Shown here: positions 51,234 through 60,959 of the stretch, piece by piece | Layout of the letters: each line of letters opens with the position of its first letter | Position numbering within the stretch: position 1 is the stretch's first letter | Source: Brevibacillus centrosporus | GTDB taxonomy: Bacteria; Bacillota; Bacilli; Brevibacillales; Brevibacillaceae | NCBI RefSeq assembly: GCF_003710815.1 | Contig: NZ_RHHP01000002.1 | Coordinates: 1-64,000, forward strand | Direction of reading: 5' to 3' | DNA length: 64,000 nt | The notes under the pieces: generated by a model | The model's database searches: none | Seen by the model: the letters and a program-made list of their open reading frames with translations, nothing else | What the model was told of the DNA's origin: nothing | Made by a program: the position numbers and the translations under genes

Positions 51234-53495
51234 CTACCCTTGCCGAAGCCGTTCCTCAAGATAGCTGTACCGCACGCCCTCTTCATCTGTTTCCACTGCC
51301 GCGCGAAATGCATCCGGCTCGCCGCACATGATGAGGAAGGATTTGCTTCGGGTAATCCCTGTATAGACAAGCTTGCGCCGAAGCATTCGGTAATAGCTTT
51401 TTACGAACGGCATAACTACGATCGGAAATTCGCTCCCTTGTGACTTATGAACGGAGCAACAGTACGCCAGCGTCAGCTGATGATACGCGGAGCGCTTGTA
51501 TGTTACTTCCCGGCCGTCAAAGGATACGACCAGCATCTCTTCGTTCTCTGCGTTTTCGTTCGGGAAAAAAATCGCAACAATCTCACCCATGTCACCGTTG
51601 AACACCTGTTCTTCGGCATTGTTCACCAATTGCAGGACTTTGTCACCCGTGCGGAAAGCCGTTTCTCCAAACGTCACTTGCCGCTTTTGGGCTGTCTTTG
51701 GATTAAACAGCTCCTGCAACTCTTCATTCAACTTGTTAACACCGGCACTTCCTTTATAAATAGGGGCCAAGACTTGTACATCTTTTGCCGTATACCCTTT
51801 CTTTACGGCCCCCGAGCAAATTTGTTTCACTGCTTCCGGCACATCTTGTGGCGAACTTGTGAAAAATCGCCGATCCGGTGTCGTGTGCAGCAAATCCGCC
51901 GGTACATTTCCTTTTCGCACATCATGCGCAAGCCGGATAATCGTGGACTCTTCCGCCTGACGGTAGATCTCGGTCAGTTGAACCAGCGGCAGCAATCCCG
52001 AGCGGATCATGTCCTGCAGCACGTTTCCTGGCCCCACAGACGGCAGCTGATCAGGGTCACCCACCATAATAATTTGCATATCATCCGGGATCGCCCTGAA
52101 AAGCTGGTTTGCCAGCCAGATATCCACCATGGACATTTCATCAATGATCAACAGGCGTCCCTGGATCGGATGCTCCGCGTCATGCTCAAAGCTTTCGCCT
52201 TTATAGCCGAGCAGTCGGTGGATCGTCATCGCAGGAAGTCCAGTCGTCTCCGTCATCCTTTTGGCTGCACGGCCAGTAGGGGCCACGAGTAAAATAGGAA
52301 ACGGATTGTCCTCTCCATACTTTTTGAGGTCCAGCGACAAGCCATGCAGCTGAGAAAACACACGACAGATCCCTCTGATCACGGTCGTTTTCCCTGTACC
52401 AGGTCCCCCAGTCAGCAGCATCAGTCCAGATGTAATCGCTTGCTGGATCGCGTCACGCTGCGTTTGTGCATACGTAATGGCCAGCTCATCCTCCACCGCT
52501 CCGATGGCTCTGTAGAACTCGGAGGTAGGAAAGGAAGCAAATTGATCACGCTCGGAGAAATGCCGCAGTCTCTTTGCCAGTCCAAGCTCTGCGAAAAACA
52601 GGGAGGGCAAATAAACCCGATCGTCTTCCCAGGCAATCTTTGTAGCGATAAACAGCGCTTCGACAGCCTGAGTAATCTCATCGGCCGCAAATGCATGCCC
52701 GCCACACTCGTCCAAAAGCCTCATCGTTTTTTCGCAAAGCTCGTCCACGGGCAGGTATACGTGCCCTTCCGAATAGGACGCCTCCTGCAGCGTAAACAAG
52801 GCTGCTGCTTTTACCCGCTCTTCTGAAGAAGCGGCAATCCCCGTTGAGCGCGCGATATCATCCGCCCGTTTAAAACCGATGCCTTGGACATCCTCAATCA
52901 GGCGATACGGCTCTTCCTTGAGCACTGTCATCGTTTCCAGCTTGTAGGTCTGGTAAATGCGCAGCGCCATGTTGACACCGATGCCAAAATCGTACAGGAA
53001 CACCATCGCACTCTCCAGCGAACGATGCTCAATTACCGATTCATAAATGATCTTGGCCCTCGATTCGGAAATCCCCTGTACCTCTGCCAGCCTCTCCGGA
53101 TAATCTGCGATGATGGTCAAAGCGTCCACTCCGAGCTGCTCAATGATGCGCTTCGCCATCTTTTTTCCGATGCCCTGAAAAAGCCCGCTCGCCAAATAGC
53201 GTTCGACCCCTGCAATCGTTTTGGGTGTCTCCCGCTCGTAGCGTCTGGCCACGTACTGCTGTCCAAAGCGCGCATGTGTTTTCCAGTCCCCGTAAAACGT
53301 ATAGAGCTCATCCGGATGTGGCTTTGGAAAATTCCCTACGATGATGACTTCCGAATCCTTGATGGCTTCCGTTGTCTCTTCTATCTTTAGACGGATAACA
53401 CCGTACCATGTTTCCTCATTGTAAAAAATTTCTTGGGTGACAAATCCCCGAATGTAGTTTTCAGCAAACAAGGAAATTGATTGCTGCTCGTCCAT
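51234..53495 (-). CDS. recD2: RecD2 ATP-dependent 5'-3' DNA helicase
   Basis: This protein of about 753 residues has an N-terminal OB-like part and HhH repeats (VEQLGVDALTIIADYPERLA). Walker A is LLTGGPGTGKTTVIRG, and it continues with LLVAPTGRAAKRM, LLIIDEMSMVDIWLANQL, MVGDPDQLPSVGPGNVLQD and the C-terminal SVHKSQGSEFPIV (motif V/VI). RecD2 works outside RecBCD in repair and replication restart. ATG 53495 has the GGAGG site. A longer frame upstream has none. Confidence 0.93.
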   Translation of the reverse strand: MDEQQSISLFAENYIRGFVTQEIFYNEETWYGVIRLKIEETTEAIKDSEVIIVGNFPKPHPDELYTFYGDWKTHARFGQQYVARRYERETPKTIAGVERYLASGLFQGIGKKMAKRIIEQLGVDALTIIADYPERLAEVQGISESRAKIIYESVIEHRSLESAMVFLYDFGIGVNMALRIYQTYKLETMTVLKEEPYRLIEDVQGIGFKRADDIARSTGIAASSEERVKAAALFTLQEASYSEGHVYLPVDELCEKTMRLLDECGGHAFAADEITQAVEALFIATKIAWEDDRVYLPSLFFAELGLAKRLRHFSERDQFASFPTSEFYRAIGAVEDELAITYAQTQRDAIQQAITSGLMLLTGGPGTGKTTVIRGICRVFSQLHGLSLDLKKYGEDNPFPILLVAPTGRAAKRMTETTGLPAMTIHRLLGYKGESFEHDAEHPIQGRLLIIDEMSMVDIWLANQLFRAIPDDMQIIMVGDPDQLPSVGPGNVLQDMIRSGLLPLVQLTEIYRQAEESTIIRLAHDVRKGNVPADLLHTTPDRRFFTSSPQDVPEAVKQICSGAVKKGYTAKDVQVLAPIYKGSAGVNKLNEELQELFNPKTAQKRQVTFGETAFRTGDKVLQLVNNAEEQVFNGDMGEIVAIFFPNENAENEEMLVVSFDGREVTYKRSAYHQLTLAYCCSVHKSQGSEFPIVVMPFVKSYYRMLRRKLVYTGITRSKSFLIMCGEPDAFRAAVETDEEGVRYSYLEERLRQG

Positions 53496-53549
53496 CTTGC
53501 TTCCTCCTTGCCCAGTTCTTTTTCGTCTCAATACCCGTTGGGAAGGAAA

Positions 53550-53575
53550 AAATCCACTTTCAACCAAAGTGGATT
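53550..53575 (-). terminator. Terminator of the chemoreceptor remnant
   Basis: AATCCACTTT-GGTTG-AAAGTGGATT followed by TTTTTTCC on the minus strand. Confidence 0.8.
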
Positions 53576-53592
53576 CTACCAGTAAACGCTTG

Positions 53593-53965
<373 letters not shown>

Positions 53966-54204
53966 CTATTGTCATAGCCTGCCAAGCATAAGTGTACCAC
54001 TTTCCAGAATCAACCACAATTGGAATAGATCACCACAGACAAAACGGCTCATTACTCCGTATTTTTTTACGATTACGAATACAGCGGAATTCGTTGACGA
54101 ATCTAGCAAATCGGGATAAAGTACCTCTAGCTCACTTAAACGCACAAAAGCGCAAAAGCAAAGAAGCGGAAAAGTGAACCTACCATCTACGAGGAGTTTT
54201 CAGC

Positions 54205-55557
54205 ATGAACAACAAATCTGTATCTTTTGCCCAAAGCATTTGGGTGCTGCTTGCTATATTTGGGATTCTCTTTCCTGCCCTGTTTTTTGGTAAAGTAGAG
54301 CCGCATATGCCGCTCCTGGGGGCAACGATCGTAGCTGCTACCCTACTGCGCTTTTTTGGAGTCTCCTGGAAGCAAATGGAGGATGGACTGATCAAAGGCA
54401 TCCAGTCTGCCATCGCTCCCATGCTCATCCTCTGCCTGATTGGCATCCTGATCGGTGTCTGGATGATGAGTGGAACCGTCCCAACTATCCTGGATCTCGG
54501 GATTTCCGTGATCTCCCCTGAATACTTTACGATCAGTACCCTGTTTTTGACGATTATCGTATCCAGTGTGACGGGGAGCTCTTTTACGACGCTCAGTACC
54601 ATCGGTGTGGCTTTGATGGGCGTCTCAACTGCCCTCGGCTTGGACCCGCTGCTGACTGCCGGCGCGATCATTTGCGGGGCTTGCTTTGGGGACAAAATGT
54701 CTCCGCTCTCGGATACGACCAACTTCGCGGCAGCCATGGCAGACGTCAGCCTGGCCTCGCATATTAAATTCATGATGAACACGTCGATCCCCGCGCTCGT
54801 CTTGACCGCGTTGTTTTTCGGAATGCAGGGGCGAACGGTTGAAGTTGATATGAATGCCATTTCCCAAATCCGAATCGCTCTGGAGCAGCACTTTGCTTTA
54901 GGGCTCGGAACCCTGTTGCCGGCTCTCGTCGTGCTCGTCTGCTCCGCGCTGCGAAAGCCGATTCTCCCTACACTCGTTTGCGGGATTGTCAGCGGTATTG
55001 CTACGGCAGCGTGGATGCAAGGTGTCTATTCACCCGTGACCTGGATGAATGTCATGCAAAACGGCTTTACCCTCGACATTCCTAACGAAGCGGTGACAGC
55101 CATCGTGAATCGGGGCGGCCTTTTGTCGATGACCTGGTCCATTGCCCTCATTCTGATTGCGCTGTCCCTCGGTGGCATCCTGCAGAGCAGCGGCGTTTTC
55201 GATGCTCTATTTAGCGGCCTGATCAAGCGTATACGAAGAGACGCGGAATTGGTTGGCCTGGCTGGCTCTTCCTCCATCCTCGTTAATGTGCTGACAGGGG
55301 AACAATATCTTTCTATCCTTCTGCCTGGGCAAATGTTTCGAGAAGCATTCGTAGCTCGGAAGATGGAAGGCCGAAGACTGTCCCGTACGCTGGAGGACTG
55401 CGGCACGCTCGTCAATCCGCTCATCCCTTGGGGAGTCAGCGGTGCCTTTTTTAGCACGACCCTGCACGTCTCTACTTTGGAATACCTGCCTTACGTCATG
55501 TACCTGTGGCTATCGCCTCTACTGACATTCCTGTACGCATGGCGCAAAAAGGCGTAG
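54205..55557 (+). CDS. NhaC-type Na+/H+ antiporter
   Basis: This 450-residue protein has about 11-12 hydrophobic segments. GSSFTTLSTIGVALMG, GAIICGACFGDKMSPLSDTT, NFAAA and LTGEQYLSILLPGQMF are characteristic of NhaC. It exports Na+ (or malate/lactate exchange in MleN-like members) for protons. GAGGAG precedes ATG 54205. The 200 bp before it hold no gene. It stands alone with a strong terminator. Confidence 0.85.
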   Translation: MNNKSVSFAQSIWVLLAIFGILFPALFFGKVEPHMPLLGATIVAATLLRFFGVSWKQMEDGLIKGIQSAIAPMLILCLIGILIGVWMMSGTVPTILDLGISVISPEYFTISTLFLTIIVSSVTGSSFTTLSTIGVALMGVSTALGLDPLLTAGAIICGACFGDKMSPLSDTTNFAAAMADVSLASHIKFMMNTSIPALVLTALFFGMQGRTVEVDMNAISQIRIALEQHFALGLGTLLPALVVLVCSALRKPILPTLVCGIVSGIATAAWMQGVYSPVTWMNVMQNGFTLDIPNEAVTAIVNRGGLLSMTWSIALILIALSLGGILQSSGVFDALFSGLIKRIRRDAELVGLAGSSSILVNVLTGEQYLSILLPGQMFREAFVARKMEGRRLSRTLEDCGTLVNPLIPWGVSGAFFSTTLHVSTLEYLPYVMYLWLSPLLTFLYAWRKKA

Positions 55558-55585
55558 CTTCGATCGTCAAGAGAATTTCTACAAA

Positions 55586-55620
55586 AAAACCGTTCGGGCT
55601 CGTTTTCCCAAACGGTTTTT
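55586..55620. terminator. Terminator after the NhaC gene
   Basis: AAAAACCGTT-CGGG...CCCA-AACGGTTTTT with T-run; it can serve both convergent genes. Confidence 0.8.
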
Positions 55621-55629
55621 GCTCTTTCT

Positions 55630-56010
55630 TTACCCCGTAATCGTCGTAGTCGAAGTCGGAACGTAGCTGACAATTTCCAGCACCACGACTGTATCCTCAG
55701 AAATGCTTTCCCCTGTAGGCACGGTAATGGCAAGACTCCCTACTCCTGTTGCTCCTGGTGTATATACGGAAAGGCCGCTCATTTGCAAAACGCCATTGAT
55801 GAACACGTTGTAGTAGCTGTTGTTCGCATCCAAGGTAGGCAGAGTGGTTGCCGCGTTTCCATCGTCCTGGAGAAAATCAGCTGCGTCGATGCTCAACGTC
55901 GTCGGACCAGTAGTCAAAGCGGGAACCTGATAAAACAGACGAGTCGCCGTCGGTACTACATTTGTGACAGTGGTAGCCCCTACGACAATTTTCATGATTT
56001 CAAGTGCCAT
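55630..56010 (-). CDS. DUF4183 protein, copy 1
   Basis: This 126-residue Thr/Val-rich beta protein has TNVVPTATRLFYQVPALTTG, a central YYNVFINGVLQMSG, YTPGATGVGSLAITVP and the end EIVSYVP. DUF4183 proteins are common in Bacillales with exosporium or spore-surface repeats. ATG 56010 follows GGAGGAG. A second DUF4183 is upstream (56134), about 120 bp away on the same strand. Confidence 0.7.
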   Translation of the reverse strand: MALEIMKIVVGATTVTNVVPTATRLFYQVPALTTGPTTLSIDAADFLQDDGNAATTLPTLDANNSYYNVFINGVLQMSGLSVYTPGATGVGSLAITVPTGESISEDTVVVLEIVSYVPTSTTTITG

Positions 56011-56133
56011 GTGAAACTCTCCTCCTTTCCCTCATCCATACTGTATTGTATGAGGACTTGCTGAAAGCGTGTGGACAAGTGCCGCTGATGCAGCTCCTAT
56101 TTTTTCAGCACAAAACGATTCGGTGTTGGTCGC

Positions 56134-56496
56134 TCACGGATTAGGCAAAAGAATCTTTACAAATTGCAGCATAATCATGACTCCGGACTGAGGTACATCC
56201 GTTGTCTTGAGAAGCAAAAGTCCCCTCCTCACTTCATACAGAATGGGAGGCTGGAGCATGCCATTGACAAAAAGATTCATATAGGACACTTGCTGCGGAT
56301 CGAGAATGAGTGAAGACTGGTATTCAATCAGACGGTCGTGGTCCGTAAAATAACGGGTACTGCCACTTGCCAAAGCACAGTAATAGTACACTTCGGTTTG
56401 CAGGAATTGGCCTTGATTGTTGCCTGGAAAAATATCGGGACAGCCTGATGGCACAAGTAGCTTCCGTCTCGCTGAGGCTGCATCTCGTATGTGCAT
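56134..56496 (-). CDS. DUF4183 protein, copy 2
   Basis: This 120-residue protein shares QTEVYYYCALASGSTRYFTD and the block YMNLFVNGMLQPPILYEV with copy 1 (YYNVFINGVLQMSGLSVY). It starts HIRDAASARRKLLVP. It is probably also on the spore surface. ATG 56496 has AGGGGGAG before it. Confidence 0.6.
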   Translation of the reverse strand: MHIRDAASARRKLLVPSGCPDIFPGNNQGQFLQTEVYYYCALASGSTRYFTDHDRLIEYQSSLILDPQQVSYMNLFVNGMLQPPILYEVRRGLLLLKTTDVPQSGVMIMLQFVKILLPNP

Positions 56497-56579
56497 ATCC
56501 TCCCCCTGCTCACTGTCATTTTCTTTAGAATATGTTTTTGTTTACAGAATGGCATGGTTCTTCACCTACCAGGTACATG

Positions 56580-56618
56580 CAAAAAAACCGCTCGGGCAGC
56601 TACTCCCAAACGGTTTCC
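56580..56618 (-). terminator. Terminator of iscS
   Basis: AACCG-GGG...CCC-CGGTT with a T-run on the minus strand, 30 bp after the stop. Confidence 0.75.
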
Positions 56619-56647
56619 ATCCTCTTTCTCTATACCAATCCATTCTT

Positions 56648-57796
56648 TTATGCGCGCTTGACCAGTCGCTGTACGATTTTGGCAACAGCGTCTGCTGCAC
56701 GGCGAGCTTCTTCCACGGTATTCGTGATACCAAAGCTAAAGCGAATGGCAGAGTGCGAGACGCTGTCCTCCAGATGCATGGCTTTCAAAACATGGGACAG
56801 CTCGAGCGAGCCAGACGTACATGCAGATCCACTCGATGCAGCGATATGAACCAAATCCAGGTTCATCAGCATCGTCTCTGTATGTACGCCGACAAAGCTG
56901 ACATTGAAAACATGCGGCATGACCATTTCGGGGTGACCATTGACCTGGTAAGCAATCCCCGCTTCCTTCCAAACCGCCTGCATTTCTTCTTTCATTCGCT
57001 TGTATTTGGAGACGCGGTCGTCCATTTCCTCTTCGGTCACCTTTGTAGCTTCTGCAAATCCGACGATTCCCGCGAGGTTTTCTGTCCCTGCTCGCCGTTT
57101 CCGCTCTTGGGAGCCTCCATGCAGGATCGGTTCGATCGGAACTTTTTTCGCCAGATACAGCGCTCCTACTCCCTTGGGTCCATTGATCTTATGGGCAGAC
57201 ACAGAGAGCATATCCACAGGGAGCTGCCGCACGCGAATAGGCAGTACCCCAAAGGCTTGTACAGCATCGGTATGAAAAAGAATGCCTTTTTCACGCAAAA
57301 ACGTACCGATCTCCTCAATCGGTTGAATCGTGCCTACCTCGTTGTTGCCGTACATGATGGATACGAGCACAGTATCCGGTCGAACAGCCTCCTTCAGATC
57401 AGCCAATCGCACGGAACCTGTCTCATCCACCGGAAGATACGTCACCTCGAAGCCTTCCTGCTCCAAGTATTCGCACGCATGCAAAACGGCGTGATGCTCA
57501 ATTTGGGAGGTGATGATATGACGGCCGCGTTCCCGCTGTGCCATCGCTCCTCCGATAATCGCCAGGTTATCTGCTTCTGTCCCGCTGCCAGTAAAGATGA
57601 GTGACTGGGGATCGGCATCCATGAAAGCAGCAATCTGATCCCTCGCCTGCTCCAAAGCTTTGCGTGCTTCTCTACCGAAGCCATGAACGCTGGACGGATT
57701 GCCAAACACTTGCGTCAAGTATGGGGTCATAGCCTCCAATACCCGTGGATGCACCGGGGTAGTGGCGGCGTGATCAAAGTACATCATGTCAGACAC
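56648..57796 (-). CDS. iscS: Cysteine desulfurase (IscS/NifS, YrvO-like)
   Basis: This protein of about 382 residues has MMYFDHAATTPVHPRVLEAM, FTGSGTEADNLAIIG, the PLP lysine motif SVSAHKINGPKGVGALY and the catalytic Cys loop SSGSACTSGSLELSH. It supplies sulphur, in B. subtilis mainly to MnmA for tRNA thiolation. The start is GTG 57796 behind AGAAGGTG. A TTG at 57838 is open but has no site. It lies 38 bp after cymR. mnmA, the usual next gene, is missing here. Confidence 0.92.
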   Translation of the reverse strand: MSDMMYFDHAATTPVHPRVLEAMTPYLTQVFGNPSSVHGFGREARKALEQARDQIAAFMDADPQSLIFTGSGTEADNLAIIGGAMAQRERGRHIITSQIEHHAVLHACEYLEQEGFEVTYLPVDETGSVRLADLKEAVRPDTVLVSIMYGNNEVGTIQPIEEIGTFLREKGILFHTDAVQAFGVLPIRVRQLPVDMLSVSAHKINGPKGVGALYLAKKVPIEPILHGGSQERKRRAGTENLAGIVGFAEATKVTEEEMDDRVSKYKRMKEEMQAVWKEAGIAYQVNGHPEMVMPHVFNVSFVGVHTETMLMNLDLVHIAASSGSACTSGSLELSHVLKAMHLEDSVSHSAIRFSFGITNTVEEARRAADAVAKIVQRLVKRA

Positions 57797-57834
57797 GGGT
57801 GTCACCTTCTGCTCATTAATCATTTGACGATAGG

Positions 57835-58254
57835 TCAAATGTAAAACATGTAGCTGTCCGAACGACCGTCATCCTCAAACGTAATCAGGTCTTGCAGGGA
57901 AGTCGAATCGAGTACAGCGGAAATGCTGTCGCGAATGCGCAGCCACAGGTAGCGTTTTGCTGGATCTTCCTCTTCCGCGAACTCTACAGGACTAATCGGA
58001 CCTTCCAGCACACGGATAATATCGCCAGCCGAAATTTCTTCTGGCTGCTTGGCAAGGACATATCCACCGTAAGCACCGCGAATACTTTTTACTAGTCCAG
58101 CATTGCGCAGTGGCGCGATCAATTGCTCCAAATAATGCTCTGACAAATCATGGCGCTGGGCGATGCTGCGCAAGGAAGTCGGCCCTTCACCGTTACGGTT
58201 GGCCAGCTCCATCATAATCGTGAGCCCATAACGCCCTTTCGTAGAAATCTTCAC
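57835..58254 (-). CDS. cymR: Rrf2-family repressor of cysteine metabolism
   Basis: This 139-residue protein has MKISTKGRYGLTIMMELANR, the HTH LRSIAQRHDLSEHYLEQLIA and SIRGAYGGYVLAKQPEEISA. There is no Fe-S cysteine triad, so it is CymR-like and not IscR. CymR acts with CysK. It is the first gene of cymR-iscS, as in other Bacilli. Confidence 0.9.
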   Translation of the reverse strand: MKISTKGRYGLTIMMELANRNGEGPTSLRSIAQRHDLSEHYLEQLIAPLRNAGLVKSIRGAYGGYVLAKQPEEISAGDIIRVLEGPISPVEFAEEEDPAKRYLWLRIRDSISAVLDSTSLQDLITFEDDGRSDSYMFYI

Positions 58255-58350
58255 GTAACAATCTCTCCTCTATACAAATCTTTTCCCCCGCCAGCCCCTA
58301 CATGACTTGGGCGTGTCGGGACAAACTAGCATCCATGGGGGTGAAGTCAC

Positions 58351-58524
58351 ATGGCGACAAATAAGGGTTCAGAACGCGGGAAGAACCACCCGTCCAATAC
58401 CTTGTACGATCAGCCGGCAGGAACCATCGCTCACAAAGCCCGCTACGGTGCCACCGAGCAGAGCAAGCAGCCGAATGAAAATGGCGATCTGCCAAATAAG
58501 CCAGGCGGAGATGTCCGTACCTGA
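58351..58524 (+). CDS. Small hydrophilic protein (57 residues)
   Basis: The frame is MATNKGSERGKNHPSNTLYD, QPAGTIAHKARYGATEQSKQ and PNENGDLPNKPGGDVRT. It has a strong site GGGGGTGAAGTCAC before ATG 58351 and a terminator 5 bp after the stop. The composition is that of an unfolded spore small protein. It is divergent from cymR. No family is recognised with confidence. Confidence 0.75.
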   Translation: MATNKGSERGKNHPSNTLYDQPAGTIAHKARYGATEQSKQPNENGDLPNKPGGDVRT

Positions 58525-58528
58525 CGAA

Positions 58529-58560
58529 AAGCTCTCCCTCTATTCGGGGGAGTTTTTTTG
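58529..58560. terminator. Shared terminator of the small gene and rarA
   Basis: GCTCTCCCT-CTATTC-GGGGGAGTTTTTTT read on the plus strand; the rarA stop is inside. Confidence 0.7.
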
Positions 58561-59898
58561 TGGCAATCCCCGGTCATCCAGTTTTTTTCGCTCTTCCTGA
58601 AATCGTTTGATATGCCTTTCGTAGCCATGGTCTTTTGGCAGGTAAAACGAATAGTTCACACCATCTGGCAAATATTGCTGCGGGACATACCCATATGGGT
58701 AATCATGCGGGTACTTGTAGCCTTTTCCATGCCCCAGCTTGGCAGCACCCTTGTAGGCCGCGTCGCGCAAATGGATCGGGACTGCCTTGTGACCATCGTT
58801 TCTGATCCGGTCCAAGGCTGCATTGATTCCATTGTATGCGGCATTGCTTTTCGGAGCTGTAGCCAGGTAGGTCGTCGCTTGTGCCAGTGGGATCCGTCCT
58901 TCCGGCATGCCAACCAATTCCACTGCTTGAAAACAGGCGGTAGCGACTGCGATGGCTTGCGGATCGGCATTGCCAATGTCCTCCGAAGCAGAAATGACAA
59001 GCCTGCGGGAAATAAAGCGCGGATCCTCTCCCGCATCGATCATTCGTGCAAGCCAATACAAGGCTGCGTCCGGATCAGAGCCGCGGATGGATTTGATGAA
59101 AGCGGAGATCGTATCGTAGTGGTTGTCTCCGCTCTTGTCATAACGAACAGCTCTTCGCTGGATAGACTCTACCGCGACATCCAGGGTAATCGTCACACGC
59201 CCGTCGGAACCTGCAGGCGTCGTGGTAACAGCCAGCTCCAAGGCATTCAACAATCTCCTGGCATCGCCTTCTGCGTAATGGATCAAATGCTCAGAAGCTT
59301 CTGGTGTCAGAGAGACCCGAAGCTCTCCCAGTCCGTTTACTTCATCCGTTAACGCTCTCTCCATCACTTGACCCAATTCTTCGTGCGTCAACGACTGTAG
59401 TGAAAAAATCTGGGAGCGGGACAGCAAGGCCGGATTCACCTCAAAAAAAGGATTCTCCGTGGTCGCTCCAATCAAAATAATCGTCCCTTCTTCTACATAA
59501 GGCAGAAGAGCGTCCTGCTGGGATTTGTTGAAGCGATGGATCTCGTCGACAAACAACGTGGTTCGCTGATTGTCCATGACAAGCCTCTCTTTGGCTGCTT
59601 CCACCACTTTCCGGATGTCTGCGACGCCAGCCGTGACCGCATTCAATTCTGAAAAATGGGACCGCGTCGACCTCGCAATGACTTTGGCTAAAGTGGTTTT
59701 CCCCGTTCCAGGCGGTCCGTAAAAGATCAGCGAGGATACTTGGTCGGCTTCAATCGCACGTCGCAATAGTTTACCTGGAGCGAGAATGTGAGACTGCCCG
59801 ATGACCTCTTGAATCGATTGGGGGCGCATGCGGGCAGCCAATGGCTTTTGTTTGCCTCCACCCTGCTGGTCGTAGGCAAACGTGAAAAGATCATCCAT
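58540..59898 (-). CDS. rarA: Replication-associated recombination ATPase RarA (MgsA)
   Basis: This 452-residue protein is a clamp-loader-like AAA ATPase. It has QSIQEVIGQSHILAPGKLLR, Walker A FYGPPGTGKTTLAKV, Walker B LFVDEIHRFNKSQQD, sensor IGATTENPFFEVNPALLSR, and the C-terminal SSB/tetramer domain (YPHDYPYGYVPQQYLPD). It acts at stalled forks. It lies between cymR and tcdA, as in B. subtilis yrvN. Confidence 0.93.
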   Translation of the reverse strand: MDDLFTFAYDQQGGGKQKPLAARMRPQSIQEVIGQSHILAPGKLLRRAIEADQVSSLIFYGPPGTGKTTLAKVIARSTRSHFSELNAVTAGVADIRKVVEAAKERLVMDNQRTTLFVDEIHRFNKSQQDALLPYVEEGTIILIGATTENPFFEVNPALLSRSQIFSLQSLTHEELGQVMERALTDEVNGLGELRVSLTPEASEHLIHYAEGDARRLLNALELAVTTTPAGSDGRVTITLDVAVESIQRRAVRYDKSGDNHYDTISAFIKSIRGSDPDAALYWLARMIDAGEDPRFISRRLVISASEDIGNADPQAIAVATACFQAVELVGMPEGRIPLAQATTYLATAPKSNAAYNGINAALDRIRNDGHKAVPIHLRDAAYKGAAKLGHGKGYKYPHDYPYGYVPQQYLPDGVNYSFYLPKDHGYERHIKRFQEERKKLDDRGLPQKNSPE

Positions 59899-59904
59899 AG
59901 GTCA

Positions 59905-60660
59905 CTATCCTTTTATCGGCTGCCAGTCCAACAGATCACGCACAACGACACTTGCCAGAATCAATCCAGCTACGGAAGGGACAAAGGCGTTGCTTGCTGG
60001 AGGCTGCCGCACTTTGCTAATGGGTGAATCCGGATTGGAAACGATTTGTTCACGTACATCTGAGCGGACGGTCACCGGAATCTCACGGGAATAGACCACT
60101 TTTACCCCTTTGTAGATCCCAGCCTTGCGCAGCTCACGACGAATCACCTTGGCGATCGGATCGTAGCTCGTTTGAGAGATATCGGCTACCTCGAAACGGG
60201 TTGGATCCATTTTGTTGGCCGCTCCCATGCTGGAGATAATGGGAATGTTGCGTCGTTTCGCTTCTTTGATCAAATAAAGCTTCGCGGACATGGTATCCAT
60301 GGCATCTACGATGTAATCCACTTCATGCGCGAAAAATTCATCGGCGGTCTCCGCTGTAAAGAACATGTTCAAGGTAACGACCTCGCACTCCGGATTAATC
60401 GCGGCGATTCGTTCCTTCATCAGCTCCGCCTTTTTTTGCCCGACGGTATTTAGTGTAGCATGAATCTGACGGTTGATGTTTGTAATATCCACGACATCCT
60501 TGTCAACCATTACAAGCTTGCCTACGCCTGTGCGGGCCAATGCCTCAACCGTGAATGATCCCACTCCGCCTATACCTAATACCGCAACGCGGCTATTTTT
60601 CATTTTTTCCAAACCTTCGGGACCGAAGGCCAATTCACAACGAGAAAATTGATGGAGCAT
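59905..60660 (-). CDS. tcdA: tRNA threonylcarbamoyladenosine dehydratase (TcdA/CsdL)
   Basis: This 251-residue ThiF/E1-like protein has VAVLGIGGVGSFTVEALART, VDKDVVDITNINRQ, YIVDAMDTMSAKLYLIKEAK and late KVRQPPASN. It cyclises t6A37 to ct6A with ATP. The start ATG 60660 follows AAAGGTGA. The 6S RNA gene is upstream. Confidence 0.9.
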   Translation of the reverse strand: MLHQFSRCELAFGPEGLEKMKNSRVAVLGIGGVGSFTVEALARTGVGKLVMVDKDVVDITNINRQIHATLNTVGQKKAELMKERIAAINPECEVVTLNMFFTAETADEFFAHEVDYIVDAMDTMSAKLYLIKEAKRRNIPIISSMGAANKMDPTRFEVADISQTSYDPIAKVIRRELRKAGIYKGVKVVYSREIPVTVRSDVREQIVSNPDSPISKVRQPPASNAFVPSVAGLILASVVVRDLLDWQPIKG

Positions 60661-60726
60661 CTTCTTGTCACCTTTCATTTCATCCGCGAAATTATAATCC
60701 ATCGGAAAAGTAGGATTCCAGCGAAA

Positions 60727-60917
60727 AAAGGAGCCCCATTATGCCGTGTAGCTCCTTAGTTTTGAACCTGCTCATCGCAGGTGGGTGTCTTGCCCAACCA
60801 TTACAGACGTCCACTCGATGGAGGCATGCCTTTACAGTTGCGGACGAAAAACTCCCTAAACAAACTTTGTGGCTCAAAACTATCGGATTTCACGTACATC
60901 TCAGGGCTTCTTTTTAG
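60727..60917 (-). ncRNA. ssrS: 6S RNA (SsrS/BsrA-like)
   Basis: The transcript should start after TTGCAC-17 bp-ATACAG near 60917. Its closing stem is AGTTTTGAGCC (about 60880-60870) with GGTTCAAAACT (about 60768-60758), around a long, mostly unpaired middle. The terminator AAGGAGC...GCTCC with TTTTTT follows at about 60755-60727. The position between aspS and tcdA is that of bsrA in B. subtilis. It mimics an open promoter and binds the sigma-A holoenzyme. Boundaries are approximate. Confidence 0.75.
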
Positions 60918-60959
60918 TATTACCACTGTATCAAATCGTCATGCGGTTGTGCAAGTCGC

